NCBI GenBank assembly: GCA_023421115.1
Contig: JAEZUI010000037.1
Span: 1 to 56,343, forward strand
DNA: 56,343 nt
Source of the DNA: Bacillota bacterium
Lineage (GTDB): Bacteria > Bacillota > Clostridia > Acetivibrionales > Acetivibrionaceae
Direction: 5' to 3'
Below the pieces are notes generated by a model, which saw nothing but the letters and a program-made list of their open reading frames with translations, was not told where the DNA came from and made no database searches. The translations under genes were made by a program, and so were the position numbers. Each line of letters opens with the position of its first letter. The first letter of the stretch is position 1. Positions 25,955 through 35,096 of this stretch are shown here, one piece after another.

Positions 25955-26069
25955 TAGGTTATTCAAAAACCTTGCAATTACCATTCTAAAAATATAATTT
26001 ACATTTTTTGTATAGCAAAACAATACCCATCATGGAAGCTGACTTCTATGATAGGTATTGTTTTGCTAT
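25955..26069. repeat. Dispersed repeat, diverged copy G, with long hairpin
   Basis: The left part shares GGTTATTCAAAAA, CAATTACCATT and TTTACATTTTTTG with copies D and F. The right part is a perfect 16-bp hairpin stem (26012-26027 with 26054-26069) continued by an imperfect inner stem. No T run follows on either strand. It fills the gap between the tube operon promoter and the end of the DUF6320-like gene; the rest of 25740-26138 is AT-rich without ORFs. Confidence 0.6.
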
Positions 26070-26138
26070 CGATAATGAATCTCCTGATTTTAAAAATAGC
26101 CAAAAAGAAAAAAATTCAGGAGATATTCCCCTGAATTT

Positions 26139-26804
26139 CTATATGTGCATCCGCTTTTGCAGCTCGGATAGTATATTCTCTCCCTGAAAAATAAGTATGG
26201 CAGACAAAAATATAATACTTATCGCGACCGAAATTATCGAAGGGTAATCCACTTTAACCAAATTCAGCAGGATAAACAATCCTGGTATAATTCCGAATAA
26301 GCCCCCCAACAAAAAATATGCAATATAATTCCCTATACCAAGCTTCATTACCTTCGCTGTAATGTACATGACAATTATAGCCGCAATACATAATATGGGG
26401 ATGGCATAATCCAAGGACCACCCCTTCCAATCCGTCCTCCAGTCCCAAAATATGCTTAATAACGACATAATAAAGACCTGCCACATAATTGACTTCGTAA
26501 TATTATAACGCTTACGTAACGCATCAGTTATGCTAAGCCACATACTGACTATACCAAACACAACCAACATTGGCCAATTAACACTAGTGGGAAATAACTT
26601 ATAAATAATATAGCTGATTACCGTTGCAACAATTGATATAAACACTAGAATGCGTATAGCCATATGCCGTTCATATGTAAGAGGTATTATGGGATAAACC
26701 GCGGCCTCCTTTTCTGAGTTACTATGTGATACAATATTGCCGCATAAAGAGCAAATGTTTTTACCATCTCTTATATAAACCTTGCAGTGGTTGCATAATA
26801 TCAT
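26139..26804 (-). CDS. Zinc-ribbon polytopic membrane protein (DUF6320-like)
   Basis: A 221-aa protein with an N-terminal zinc ribbon (CNHC at 4-7 and CSLC about 15 residues later) and about six transmembrane helices. The size and layout match DUF6320, which from memory is usually found with condensation-fold acyltransferases and HSL-type hydrolases in clostridia, exactly as here. Function is unknown; it may serve as a membrane partner for a lipid or ester made by the two neighbours. The ATG start at 26804 is preceded by AGGAG at eight bases; an upstream GTG at 26813 is less well placed. It is third in the operon. Confidence 0.7.
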   Translation of the reverse strand: MILCNHCKVYIRDGKNICSLCGNIVSHSNSEKEAAVYPIIPLTYERHMAIRILVFISIVATVISYIIYKLFPTSVNWPMLVVFGIVSMWLSITDALRKRYNITKSIMWQVFIMSLLSIFWDWRTDWKGWSLDYAIPILCIAAIIVMYITAKVMKLGIGNYIAYFLLGGLFGIIPGLFILLNLVKVDYPSIISVAISIIFLSAILIFQGENILSELQKRMHI

Positions 26805-26858
26805 AAGCCTCACTCCTAAAACTAAGGGTACACCTTTGCCCCCTGATTTTTGCCTCTT

Positions 26859-28136
26859 TTAATTCGCAGATATTTCTATTTTAATTCCCATTTCAGAAAG
26901 AGCTCTAAAAAAAGTCTTTTGCAATTCGGTTTCCCTAAAGGGAGAGGCAAAAGTCACAACTAATCTATCTGCATAAGTACATATTGCCATTTGGGGCCTC
27001 TTTACGTTAGGGATAATACTAAATTGACAAATATACCTCTCAAACTCTGATGGCATGTCTATCCTACCAACATTTGATACTGCTGCCGTAATTCCTAAGT
27101 CCATAAACATATTCGCAGTACGCAGTGAGATTTTCTTTAATGGTAATGGAACAACTCTCGTGAAAGGGTTCCTTTCAAGAGAAATAAGCCAGTTTAAGTG
27201 TCTATTCAACCGCTCTTCTGTTAGCTCTCTTTTAAAGCTTTCGTTTAAGCTCTCAATTACTTCAGCTAAGTCAACATCCTTATTTTTCAAACTATATCCC
27301 ACATTCATTGTACTAAAGAAATTTCTAGCTGTCTCCGACTTAAAAAACTGCCGAAGGTTAATAGGTATTGACAACACTACCGGATAGCGTTTCTTACGCA
27401 ATGGCATATCCTGATATATTGAGGTTATAAATATCGATGCTAATAATACAGTTAATGTAGTATTATGCTTACGTGCCTGCGCTAAAACCTCCTTAGCTGA
27501 CATTGCACCTTCTATTACCTTTACTCTGTTTTCCTCGTTTTTACTGCCTTTTATACGATAAGCGTTTACCAGCTTGTCCTCTTTTTTATTCCAAATAAAT
27601 TGTTGCTTAAAATCCCATCCCGGATAATGCCTTATAAAGCTGTCATCCATTTTCTCACTAATGGAGGCATTATAATTTAATTCCTGTACTTTTCCTTCAA
27701 GTTCATTTTTGTGCTTAATGACTAAATAATGATAAACCAGCGTTTTCATAAACCAAAGAGCACCTGTACCATCGGAAAGTGCATGAAACACCTCGAGATT
27801 GATTCTTTTTTTATAATAAAATACCCTAAACAATAAATTTCTCTCGTATTTCCTATAAATCGGTGCACAAACCGGGTTATTTTCCTTTTCAACAGTAGGA
27901 TGGATGTCGCTGGTCTCAAAATAAAACCAAAATACCCCCCTCCTTAAAACCGATTTATACAGTGGAAATCTTTCGATCGCTGCATCTAAAGCTTTTTGCA
28001 AAATTTCTCTATCTACCGTTTCGAACAACTCACATGCAATGCGGAATACCTTTGGATCCCTGTAACTGCAAGTCGCAGGAAATATTTTAGAAGCATTATC
28101 GAGTCTGCTCCATTCAACTTTTTCCGTATAACTCAT
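26859..28136 (-). CDS. Condensation-fold acyltransferase (alcohol acetyltransferase-like)
   Basis: A 425-aa enzyme of the chloramphenicol-acetyltransferase/condensation superfamily, which moves an acyl group to an alcohol or amine. The catalytic motif is HALSDG (His118, Asp122, Gly123), a variant of HHxxxDG in which the first His is Phe117. A second-half region with ILSIPINLRQFF-type sequence (read as VLSIPINLRQFF) and later GITAAVSNVGRI corresponds to the usual latch and NxG segments. It has stand-alone length and no carrier protein. Its ATG overlaps the stop of the alpha/beta hydrolase gene by four bases, so the two are translated together. Substrates are unknown; PapA-like or wax-ester-like chemistry is possible. 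Confidence 0.8.
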   Translation of the reverse strand: MSYTEKVEWSRLDNASKIFPATCSYRDPKVFRIACELFETVDREILQKALDAAIERFPLYKSVLRRGVFWFYFETSDIHPTVEKENNPVCAPIYRKYERNLLFRVFYYKKRINLEVFHALSDGTGALWFMKTLVYHYLVIKHKNELEGKVQELNYNASISEKMDDSFIRHYPGWDFKQQFIWNKKEDKLVNAYRIKGSKNEENRVKVIEGAMSAKEVLAQARKHNTTLTVLLASIFITSIYQDMPLRKKRYPVVLSIPINLRQFFKSETARNFFSTMNVGYSLKNKDVDLAEVIESLNESFKRELTEERLNRHLNWLISLERNPFTRVVPLPLKKISLRTANMFMDLGITAAVSNVGRIDMPSEFERYICQFSIIPNVKRPQMAICTYADRLVVTFASPFRETELQKTFFRALSEMGIKIEISAN

Positions 28137-29071
28137 AACAATTCCTCACTTCCACCGTTACAGCTATTTAAAAAACAGTTTATAATATCATAACTTCTGA
28201 TTACATATTCCGATTTCCATGGCAGTGAAAAAAAGCCATGAACAGCATCTCTCATACGATACATTTTAACTTTATTTCCGGCTTCCTTTAAACGCAATCC
28301 ATATGCCTCCCCTTCATCCCTTAATGGATCATACTGAGCCGTAATTATCAACGTGGCCGGTTGATTTGTCAAATCTTCCGCCAACAAAGGGGCAAGATAA
28401 GGACTAGCTCTATCTTCAACTTTAGGTGTATAAAGCTCCAAATAATCTTGTATTTGCTTGGAAGTCAACAAATAATCCTTTCCATTTTCCCGTATTGATG
28501 GAAAAGGTGAATTTTCTGTGTGGTCATTATAGGTTGCCGGGTAAATAAGTATCTGCTTTCTTGGCAAAAAATCTCCTCTATCCCTAGCCATCAATGAAAC
28601 TGCCGCCGCTAGATTTCCACCTGCACTATCTCCAATTAAAGTTATATCATTTGCTTTACAATTTAGCAAATCAAGATTTTGAAAAATCTCTGCCGTTACA
28701 TTGTAACAGTCCTCAAGTCCCGCAGGAAATGGATGTTCCGGTGCAAGGCGATAGTCTACAGATATTACAATATTTCTAGTCTGGTTAGCCATATTGACAC
28801 AAACATTAGTATAGGTATCAATATTCCCTGTTACCCAACCACCTCCATGAAAAAAAACCATAACCCCGGAGGTTTCATTTTTAATGGGACGAAATATTCT
28901 GACAGGAATTTCCCTGTCACCCATCATAATTTTATGATCCAAAAGTCCGTATTTAGGCCCTAAATAAATATTGACCACGTTGAGAAACTTGCGTTGAACT
29001 TTATAATACTTTTTAAGATTTCTTCGAGAATATGATAATATCTTTAAAACCATCCTTTTATAACGGTTCAT
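28133..29071 (-). CDS. Alpha/beta hydrolase, hormone-sensitive-lipase family esterase
   Basis: A 312-aa carboxylesterase-type enzyme. The oxyanion motif HGGGW is at 75-79, the nucleophile motif GDSAGG at 147-152 (Ser149), the acid in AQYDPLRDEG and the histidine in DAVHGFFS, a complete HSL-type triad. The start ATG at 29071 has GGAAAGG upstream at the right distance; the longer ORF beginning at 29095 takes its first ATG from repeat copy C and is unlikely. First gene of a three-gene operon with the acyltransferase and the zinc-ribbon membrane protein. An ester-making and an ester-cutting enzyme in one unit suggests turnover of a modified lipid or sugar. Confidence 0.85.
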   Translation of the reverse strand: MNRYKRMVLKILSYSRRNLKKYYKVQRKFLNVVNIYLGPKYGLLDHKIMMGDREIPVRIFRPIKNETSGVMVFFHGGGWVTGNIDTYTNVCVNMANQTRNIVISVDYRLAPEHPFPAGLEDCYNVTAEIFQNLDLLNCKANDITLIGDSAGGNLAAAVSLMARDRGDFLPRKQILIYPATYNDHTENSPFPSIRENGKDYLLTSKQIQDYLELYTPKVEDRASPYLAPLLAEDLTNQPATLIITAQYDPLRDEGEAYGLRLKEAGNKVKMYRMRDAVHGFFSLPWKSEYVIRSYDIINCFLNSCNGGSEELL

Positions 29072-29095
29072 CCGCAATCCTTTCCAAAACAACAT

Positions 29096-29197
29096 TAGGC
29101 TAATTCAAAAAATAACCTATACAACATTTAGGTCACAAAGCCTTTCAAATCAATTTTTTGAAATGGCAATTGACCAGTTATTTTTTTGTAATCATCT
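29096..29197. repeat. Dispersed palindromic repeat, copy C (short form)
   Basis: Contains TTCAAAAAATAACCTATACA (29104-29123), the inverse block TTTTTTGAAATGGC, and the shared end ATTGACCAGTTATTTTTTTG then ATCATCTT. It lies directly upstream of the hydrolase gene, supplying a false upstream start codon. The rest of the gap to 29245 holds nothing recognisable. Confidence 0.75.
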
Positions 29198-29245
29198 TAT
29201 TCAACAATTTTATTTTACTATAAATTGTATTCATACCGCAACGAT

Positions 29246-29809
29246 TTATACTGTTATAAAAACCGTGCCGGTGACAACTAAGAAAAATATTGCTATAGAA
29301 AGACAAACATTGTTAAAATCCATCTCAATTCCCTTTATTTTAGTCAACCAGGCCATTTTGGGAGTTATAAATTTATAAATAATTAATCCTGTAAAGGTTG
29401 TAAAAACAAACAATATAACATTTTGAAAATAGTATAACCAATCAAAATCAACAGTATAATTAAAAAGAAATTTTACAAAGTATTCTCCAAAAACTCCCCC
29501 GATAAAGCACATTAATGCTAAAACAATAGTTACAGCTTTTCTATAGTTATCAACCTTAAGGGGTGTTTTATCCGAATAGGACTTAAAAATGGATAAAAAC
29601 TTCAAACAGTACAGTACCGTGCCTAAGTTCAATAAAATTATTCCGTATTCTAAAGGACTTTAACTAAATTCTGATAGGAAAGTAAAAAAAATCCCCAGCA
29701 CTATTATATTACTAAGGATATGGTTGTAATTTTTAAATAATAAATTGCCCTTTTCATTATTATTATTGTCTCCGTTTAGTTCAAGCTGTTTTTTAATAAC
29801 CTTTTGCAT
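29246..29809 (-). pseudogene. Decayed polytopic membrane protein, possibly antiporter/NuoL-like remnant
   Basis: One reading frame runs from ATG at 29809 to 29246 but is broken by an in-frame TAA at 29660-29662 after 49 codons. The part after the stop (about 138 codons) has three or four transmembrane helices. The segment NLGTVLYCLKFLSIFKS and SDKTPLKV, then helices, resembles the C-terminal part of proton-pumping NADH dehydrogenase/Mrp antiporter subunits, but the normal ~450-residue helical core is missing. Two independent small genes are the alternative; no good ribosome site precedes the second part (TTG at 29632). Family assignment is tentative. Confidence 0.5.
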
Positions 29810-29886
29810 GCTAAATGCCTTTTAATTATAAATTATTTATTGCTTTTTTACAATCAAGAAAACTTAATCTGAAGTTATTAAATCCA

Positions 29887-30111
29887 CTATCTTTCAAGCC
29901 CATACATATCTTCTAACTTATCAAGCATATACTTATGGGCATCCCTTACACCTTGATTATAAAAATATGGAGCAACCTTGTCAACAAAAAAGTCCAAAAG
30001 CAATTCTGCCGCTAAATCTCCCATGCTTTCTTCTCTTTCAGTTAAAAAATACTTTCTTATTTCATCTTTTGCTCGATTTTTGTCATTCTTATCCAATTCA
30101 ATTTTTGCCAT
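29887..30111 (-). CDS. DUF2164 family small protein
   Basis: A 74-aa acidic protein with the family core AAELLLDFFVDKVAPYFYNQ followed by GVRDAH. DUF2164 is a small conserved family of unknown function in Firmicutes and Proteobacteria. Ribosome site AGGAGG lies before the ATG. It stands alone, downstream of the terminator of the sugar ABC operon. Confidence 0.85.
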   Translation of the reverse strand: MAKIELDKNDKNRAKDEIRKYFLTEREESMGDLAAELLLDFFVDKVAPYFYNQGVRDAHKYMLDKLEDMYGLER

Positions 30112-30144
30112 TACTACCTCCTCCTGGTTTTTTGAAAAAATATC

Positions 30145-30175
30145 AAAAGCAAAGGGGGCTTAAGAGCCCCCTTTG
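30145..30175 (-). terminator. Intrinsic terminator of sugar ABC operon
   Basis: CAAAGGGGGCT (30150-30160) pairs with AGCCCCCTTTG (30165-30175) around a TAAG loop. On the minus strand it is followed by a T-rich tract. It ends the unit whose last gene is the MalG-like permease. Confidence 0.9.
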
Positions 30176-30231
30176 TTTTAAAACACCAATAACTATAAGA
30201 TAAATACAAAACTTTTTATATACTTATCAAA

Positions 30232-31080
30232 TTAACCTTTTACTGCTCCATTTGTCAAACTTGCCTGAACCTGATTACTCATCAATATATAAATGACAAT
30301 TGTAGGAATTGTTGCAATTACCAAACCTGCACCAATTGGTCCCCACTCTGTTGAATACTGCCCCGACATCGACATTATACCAACTGGTAATGTCTTATAC
30401 TTAGTATCATTTATAAATGTACTAGCAAACATAAGCTCATTCCATGCTTGTAAGTAGGTAAATATTGAAACCGTTGCAACCGCTGGTTTTATTAAAGGCA
30501 AAATAATACTTACAAATGACCTGTATATGGAGCATCCATCCAAAAACGCAGATTCTTCCATTTCTTTCGGTATGCTCTTAAGAAATCCCACACAAACAAA
30601 TATACACATAGGTAGTGCATATGCAATATATGGAACAATAAGAGCTATTGGTTTATCTAAAAGATTTGTTTTATTCAAAATTATAAATAGAGGTAGCAAA
30701 GCAGAGTGAATCGGAATCATTATACCTAATAAAAATATTGTAAGGGTAATATTACTGAGTTTCCACTTCATTCTTGCAATGGCATATGATGCCATAACTC
30801 CAATAACACCCGATACTACTATTGTAACAGCTGTAACTAAAGCACTGTTAATAGTATATAACCAAACATTACCACTTGTTAGTGCATTTTTATAGTTACC
30901 CCACATAAATTTTGTTGGTAATCCCATTACATTTCCACCATAAATTTGCGCATTGTCTTTTAATGAAAACATCAGTAACCATATTAATGGATATATCTGT
31001 ATTATTGCAAATGCGATAAGAAATATACTTAATATTGCAACTATAATATTTTTCTTTGTCAGTTTATTTTTTAAATTCAT
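30232..31080 (-). CDS. Carbohydrate ABC transporter permease, MalG type
   Basis: A 282-aa inner-membrane permease of the CUT1 family with six helices and the EAA loop EMEESAFLDGCSIYRSFVSI, the docking site for the ATPase, before LPLIKPA. It works as a heterodimer with the MalF-type protein encoded 13 bp upstream, taking sugar from the binding protein encoded first in the unit. No ATPase gene is linked; clostridia commonly share one MsiK/UgpC-like ATPase among several importers (established). The nearby xylosidase and xylose genes suggest xylo-oligosaccharide or xylose uptake. Confidence 0.92.
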   Translation of the reverse strand: MNLKNKLTKKNIIVAILSIFLIAFAIIQIYPLIWLLMFSLKDNAQIYGGNVMGLPTKFMWGNYKNALTSGNVWLYTINSALVTAVTIVVSGVIGVMASYAIARMKWKLSNITLTIFLLGIMIPIHSALLPLFIILNKTNLLDKPIALIVPYIAYALPMCIFVCVGFLKSIPKEMEESAFLDGCSIYRSFVSIILPLIKPAVATVSIFTYLQAWNELMFASTFINDTKYKTLPVGIMSMSGQYSTEWGPIGAGLVIATIPTIVIYILMSNQVQASLTNGAVKG

Positions 31081-31093
31081 CCCCGTTCACCCC

Positions 31094-31978
31094 CTAAATA
31101 TAACTTTCAGACTTAAATATTTTCTGAACTACAACAGTTAATACCAAACATTCAACAACAATAAATAAAGCCATGGCACTTCCATATCCAAATTGATTCT
31201 TAAAGAATATAGTATTATACATCAGAGTACTTGGAACTTCTGTTGACTTGAGTGGACCACCACCTGTAAGAACCCAAATCAAATCGAAAGTTTTTAAAGA
31301 TCCGACTATTGCATAAGTAACACAAACATTCAAAATAGGTTTCATAAGTGGAATTGTTATCTTAAATGCTGTAGTCAATTCAGATGCTCCATCTATCTTT
31401 GCCGCTTCATATAGATCTTCCGGTATTGATTTCGCAGAAGAATACATTAGCAACATATGGTAACCAATATATTGCCATACTATAACAACAAATACACATA
31501 TCAATGCAGTACCCTTATCACCAAGCCAGTCACGAACTAAATTTTCTAGGCCTACGCCTCTAAGAAACATATTTACTATTCCATACTCATAATGATATAT
31601 CTTTGACCAAAGCTGTCCAATAACAACAGTAGAAATAATTACGGGAATAAAGTACACAGTTCTGTAAAATTTTTCACCCTTTATTCCTCTAGCAAGTATC
31701 AATGCCAACGTTAAAGAAATCGGTAACTGAATAAATACCGACAATCCTGCTAATACAAGAGAATTAGCTATAGATTTTGGAAATTCATTATTGTAAGATG
31801 TAAAAAGATCTATATAGTTTTTAAACCATATAAAGACACCTTTACTCATACCATCCCATTTTAACAAGCTGTAATAACCAGACATAAAAATCGGAATAAT
31901 TACCATAGCAAAGAAAAATATAAATGCCGGTAAGACAAATACACATATTGCTTTTTTATCTCTCAATACTTTATCCAT
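31094..31978 (-). CDS. Carbohydrate ABC transporter permease, MalF type
   Basis: A 294-aa CUT1 permease with six helices. The N-terminus (FVLPAFIFFFAMVIIPIFMS) is typical, and the EAA loop DLYEAAKIDGASELTTAFKI is complete. Lies between the binding-protein gene (with a hairpin in the gap) and the MalG-type gene. Partner in the same importer; the substrate is probably a plant-derived pentose oligosaccharide by context. Confidence 0.92.
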   Translation of the reverse strand: MDKVLRDKKAICVFVLPAFIFFFAMVIIPIFMSGYYSLLKWDGMSKGVFIWFKNYIDLFTSYNNEFPKSIANSLVLAGLSVFIQLPISLTLALILARGIKGEKFYRTVYFIPVIISTVVIGQLWSKIYHYEYGIVNMFLRGVGLENLVRDWLGDKGTALICVFVVIVWQYIGYHMLLMYSSAKSIPEDLYEAAKIDGASELTTAFKITIPLMKPILNVCVTYAIVGSLKTFDLIWVLTGGGPLKSTEVPSTLMYNTIFFKNQFGYGSAMALFIVVECLVLTVVVQKIFKSESYI

Positions 31979-32059
31979 ACACTTTCAACCCCCAAGAAAA
32001 TTTATTGCATATATATAACTAACAAGTAAAAAAATACAATCAAATTCAAAAACTTTTAC

Positions 32060-32097
32060 GGTCACACAAAATTTGACTATCAAATTCTATGTGACCG
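32060..32097 (-). terminator. Hairpin between binding-protein and permease genes (importer 1)
   Basis: CGGTCAC at 32060-32066 pairs with GTGACCG at 32091-32097, and an inner AT-rich stem folds within. A T-containing tract follows on the minus strand. It probably stops or stabilises most transcripts after the binding-protein gene, giving more binding protein than permease, as in maltose-type operons. Confidence 0.7.
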
Positions 32098-32126
32098 CAT
32101 TGTAATGTTAGCCTAATTTCAAAGTC

Positions 32127-33440
32127 TTATTTATTAGTATTTAACTTTTGCATTTCTTTTGCAAAATTCTCGGGAGTTATTTCTCCAGCCATAAGTTCAA
32201 CTACGAGATTTTTGTGTGTATCAGCAGCTGCACCTTCCAAGAAAACGTCCCACCAGAGAGTCCAACCAGTACTGTCTTTTGTCATATCTGAGATCTCTTT
32301 TGTAAGAGGTGATATCTTAGACTCATCAACTGATACTTTCCATCCTGGCAAACCTGTGTTTTGTTCATACATGTCAAATGCTAACTTCTCACATAAGAAG
32401 AACAATACATCTGCAGCAAGTTGAGGATCTTTAGTTTCTGAATTAATCATATATCCATCACCAGCACCACCAAAGTACTCAGTTGCAGTACCTTTACCAC
32501 CTGCTATCAATGGGAACTTCTTAGCAACTATTTTTCCTTTAACAGCTGAACTTTCAGCATTAACATTACCAGTTACCCAGTTACCATTGAAAAGCATAGC
32601 TCCTTTTCCTTGTGCAAAGTCAACATTTGCATTATCCCATGATACTGACATCGTATTTGGACCAAATGCACCTGCTTGTGTCAACTCAACAAGTTTTTTT
32701 GCTGCATCAATGAATTCTGGTGAATCAAAAGATGCTTTACCTGCCAAAGCGTCATTACACAATTGAGAACCTGCTGTTCTAAGAGCTAAAACATCATAAT
32801 ACCACATTGCAGGCCACACGTCTTTTGCTCCACAGATCAAAGGAGTAACATTGTTTGCTTTAAAAGTACTAACAGCAGTAAGTAATTCCTCATAAGTCTC
32901 AGGAATTTTTACATTATACTTTTCAAACAACTCTGTGTTACAGAATAATGGTCCAACCTGCATTTGATATGGAACACCGTATACTTTTCCATCATAAGTA
33001 AAGTTGTCAGTAATTCCTGATAACAGCTTATCCTTTACAGCACCAATATACGGATCAAGAGCTAGAACCTTTCCTCCATCAACAAAAGGTTGTGAGAAAC
33101 CTGCAGCCCAAGTAAAGAATATATCTGGACCACCTTTTGCAGCCATAGCAGACTTAATCTTTGGCTTGTACTGCTCGTTTTCTGTTCCTGTTTCTTCGAT
33201 CTTTACATTGAACTTTTCCTCTGCTTCTTTTATTGCATTAAGCAATATGGATCTGTTTCCTTCAGCGTCGGAAGCTGTTATGTGCCAAATCTTAAGTGTA
33301 GGTTTGTCTTTCGATCCGGCATTTGGAGCAGTTGTGTTACCACCATCTGTCGGTGGGTTTGTCTTTGTGCAGCCACCTATGCTAACAGTAAGTGTTAATG
33401 CTGCAAACAAACATAATAACTTTTTTGATATTCTTTTCAT
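32127..33440 (-). CDS. Sugar-binding lipoprotein of CUT1 ABC importer
   Basis: A 437-aa solute-binding protein. Lipoprotein signal with lipobox IGGC (Cys24), a Thr/Asn/Gly-rich linker, then a family-1 (MalE-like) fold: TLKIWHITASDAEG at the first strand, AAKGGPDIFFTWA and GAMLFNGNWVTGN at normal positions. It captures sugar outside the membrane for the two permeases downstream. A promoter with a symmetric operator precedes it, so it starts its own unit. Substrate unproven; neighbours point to xylose or xylo-oligosaccharides. Confidence 0.92.
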   Translation of the reverse strand: MKRISKKLLCLFAALTLTVSIGGCTKTNPPTDGGNTTAPNAGSKDKPTLKIWHITASDAEGNRSILLNAIKEAEEKFNVKIEETGTENEQYKPKIKSAMAAKGGPDIFFTWAAGFSQPFVDGGKVLALDPYIGAVKDKLLSGITDNFTYDGKVYGVPYQMQVGPLFCNTELFEKYNVKIPETYEELLTAVSTFKANNVTPLICGAKDVWPAMWYYDVLALRTAGSQLCNDALAGKASFDSPEFIDAAKKLVELTQAGAFGPNTMSVSWDNANVDFAQGKGAMLFNGNWVTGNVNAESSAVKGKIVAKKFPLIAGGKGTATEYFGGAGDGYMINSETKDPQLAADVLFFLCEKLAFDMYEQNTGLPGWKVSVDESKISPLTKEISDMTKDSTGWTLWWDVFLEGAAADTHKNLVVELMAGEITPENFAKEMQKLNTNK

Positions 33441-33485
33441 AAAAAAATACCCCCTTTTTTTGTTTTGTAAAGCACTTTTATTCTA

Positions 33486-33530
33486 ATATTCCATGAATGT
33501 CTTCAAATTATACATTCATTCATAGAATAT
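33486..33530 (-). promoter_or_regulatory. Operator-like inverted repeat over the -10 box of importer 1
   Basis: ATATTCCATGAATG at 33486-33499 is inversely repeated (13 of 14 positions) at 33517-33530. On the minus strand TATAAT (33507-33512) lies almost exactly at the centre of symmetry, so a dimeric regulator bound here would cover the promoter. The regulator is not encoded in the window. Confidence 0.6.
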
Positions 33531-33722
33531 ATAGCCAACTAGATATTTATCGACATATTAAGTAATTTATGTAACACTTTTTTTAAAAAATAAAAAAAAT
33601 TACATTGTGCTTCCTCTGCTTGTGTTCTAATAGTTCATAGATCACAAAACAATTTACTAAACATCAAAAATAACAAGTAAAATCAAATCATATATTATTA
33701 CATTCTTATCTCTATTTTATAA

Positions 33723-33878
33723 GTTTATTCAAAAAAATAACTGGTTAATTGCCATTTCAAAAATTTCTATTTACATTTTTTGCATTGCAAAATAATGTTC
33801 TTCTGTTTGAAAGCTTTTAGCTTTCATGATGGGCTTTGAGCAAAAAATACTGTATAGGTTATTTTTTGAAATGACCTA
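33723..33878. repeat. Dispersed palindromic repeat, copy D (long form)
   Basis: About 155 bp. One end reads TTCAAAAAAATAACTGGTTA then GCCATTTCAAAAA; the other ends in AGGTTATTTTTTGAAATGACCT. The centre (TTTACATTTTTTGCATTGCA, then CTGTTTGAAAGCTTTTAG) is shared with copy F and absent from short copies. It lies between the epimerase gene and the importer-1 promoter; the rest of 33441-33934 is AT-rich with no ORF. Confidence 0.8.
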
Positions 33879-33934
33879 ATATCTATAACGCATAAACAAA
33901 GTAAATAATATTAATTATCTCCATAATATTACAA

Positions 33935-34987
33935 TTACAAAAACTTATATATGGTTTTGTGCTTGTATTCCTCACCCGCTACCAATATAGGCGATGGGAA
34001 ATGCTTATGTTTCATAGCATTAGGATAAAACTGAGTTTCAAGACAAAAACCACTTCTTACTTTATAAGGCACTTCATACTTTCCGATATTAGAACTCTTT
34101 ATAAGATTACCTGAGTAAAACTGCAATCCCGGTTTTGTAGTGTATACTTCCATACTTCTACCACTTAAAGGATCATATACTTCAGCCGCTTTTTGTTTAA
34201 TATCTCCCTTTGCATTCAAAACCCAGTTATGGTCAAAACCCTTTCCATAAACAATCTGAGTATCCTCACTAAATATCCCTGCCCTTATAGGTTGCATTTG
34301 AGTTAAATCCAACGGTGTTCCTTCAACACTTTGAATTTCACCAGTCGGTATACAGTCTTTATCTACGGGAGTAAAACTATCCGCAAATATTTTTATCTCG
34401 TGGTCAAGAATATCATTTTTATCTTTACCTGACAAGTTAAAGTATGTATGATTTGTAAGGTTTACGACAGTATCTTTGTCAGAAACTGCAAAGTAATCTA
34501 TATGAAAAGAATTATCATTAGTAATGGAATATGTCACTTTGACGTTTAAATTTCCCGGATAATTCTGCTCACCGTCTTTACTTAAATATGAAAGTGTTAT
34601 TGAATTACCAACCTCTTCACCCTCGGTTTCCTTTTTCCATAAAACTTTATGAAATCCTTTACTACCTCCATGAAGATGGTTATTTAATTCATTTTTTTCT
34701 AAATTGTATAAAACACCATTGAGTTCAAAGCATGCATCCTCTATCCTATTCGCATGTCTGCCTATGATTGCTCCAAAAAAAGGTATATTATCATAATAAC
34801 TGCTAACCTCATCATAACCTAACACAACATCCTTAAGATTACCGTTTTTGTCTGGCACTAAAAGAGAAACCACAATCGCACCAAAATTGGTAATCTGTGC
34901 TACCATGCCATTTTCATTAGATATCGTATAGAGGTAAATACCTTTTCCCTCTTCACCTTTTAAAAATTTTTCCTCCAAAACACTCAT
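33935..34987 (-). CDS. galM: Aldose 1-epimerase (mutarotase)
   Basis: A 350-aa cytoplasmic enzyme that interconverts alpha and beta anomers of free sugars, supplying the form used by isomerases and kinases. Motifs: TNFGAIVVSLLVPDKNG at the N-terminus, IIGRHANRIEDACFEL, the catalytic histidine in NLTNHTYFNLSG, and the glutamate in GFCLETQFYPNAMKH, all standard GalM positions; length is normal. Ribosome site GGAGGG precedes the ATG. It follows the xylose isomerase gene across a hairpin, fitting xylose use after xylosidase cleavage. Confidence 0.93.
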   Translation of the reverse strand: MSVLEEKFLKGEEGKGIYLYTISNENGMVAQITNFGAIVVSLLVPDKNGNLKDVVLGYDEVSSYYDNIPFFGAIIGRHANRIEDACFELNGVLYNLEKNELNNHLHGGSKGFHKVLWKKETEGEEVGNSITLSYLSKDGEQNYPGNLNVKVTYSITNDNSFHIDYFAVSDKDTVVNLTNHTYFNLSGKDKNDILDHEIKIFADSFTPVDKDCIPTGEIQSVEGTPLDLTQMQPIRAGIFSEDTQIVYGKGFDHNWVLNAKGDIKQKAAEVYDPLSGRSMEVYTTKPGLQFYSGNLIKSSNIGKYEVPYKVRSGFCLETQFYPNAMKHKHFPSPILVAGEEYKHKTIYKFL

Positions 34988-35096
34988 TATATTTCTATTC
35001 CCTCCATAATCTTAAGCTAAGGTTTTTTATAAGTAACCGGTTTACTGCCCTCTAAAAAAATTTATTTGCTGGGCTTTGGATATAATTGAGTTTATC

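Noticed and set aside
26012..26069. Intrinsic terminator of the acyltransferase operon
   Set aside because: The 16-bp stem is perfect but no T run follows on either strand; it is listed as part of a diverged repeat copy.
29163..29378. Plus-strand 71-aa ORF
   Set aside because: It begins inside repeat copy C and runs antisense to the decayed membrane-protein gene; no ribosome site or domain.
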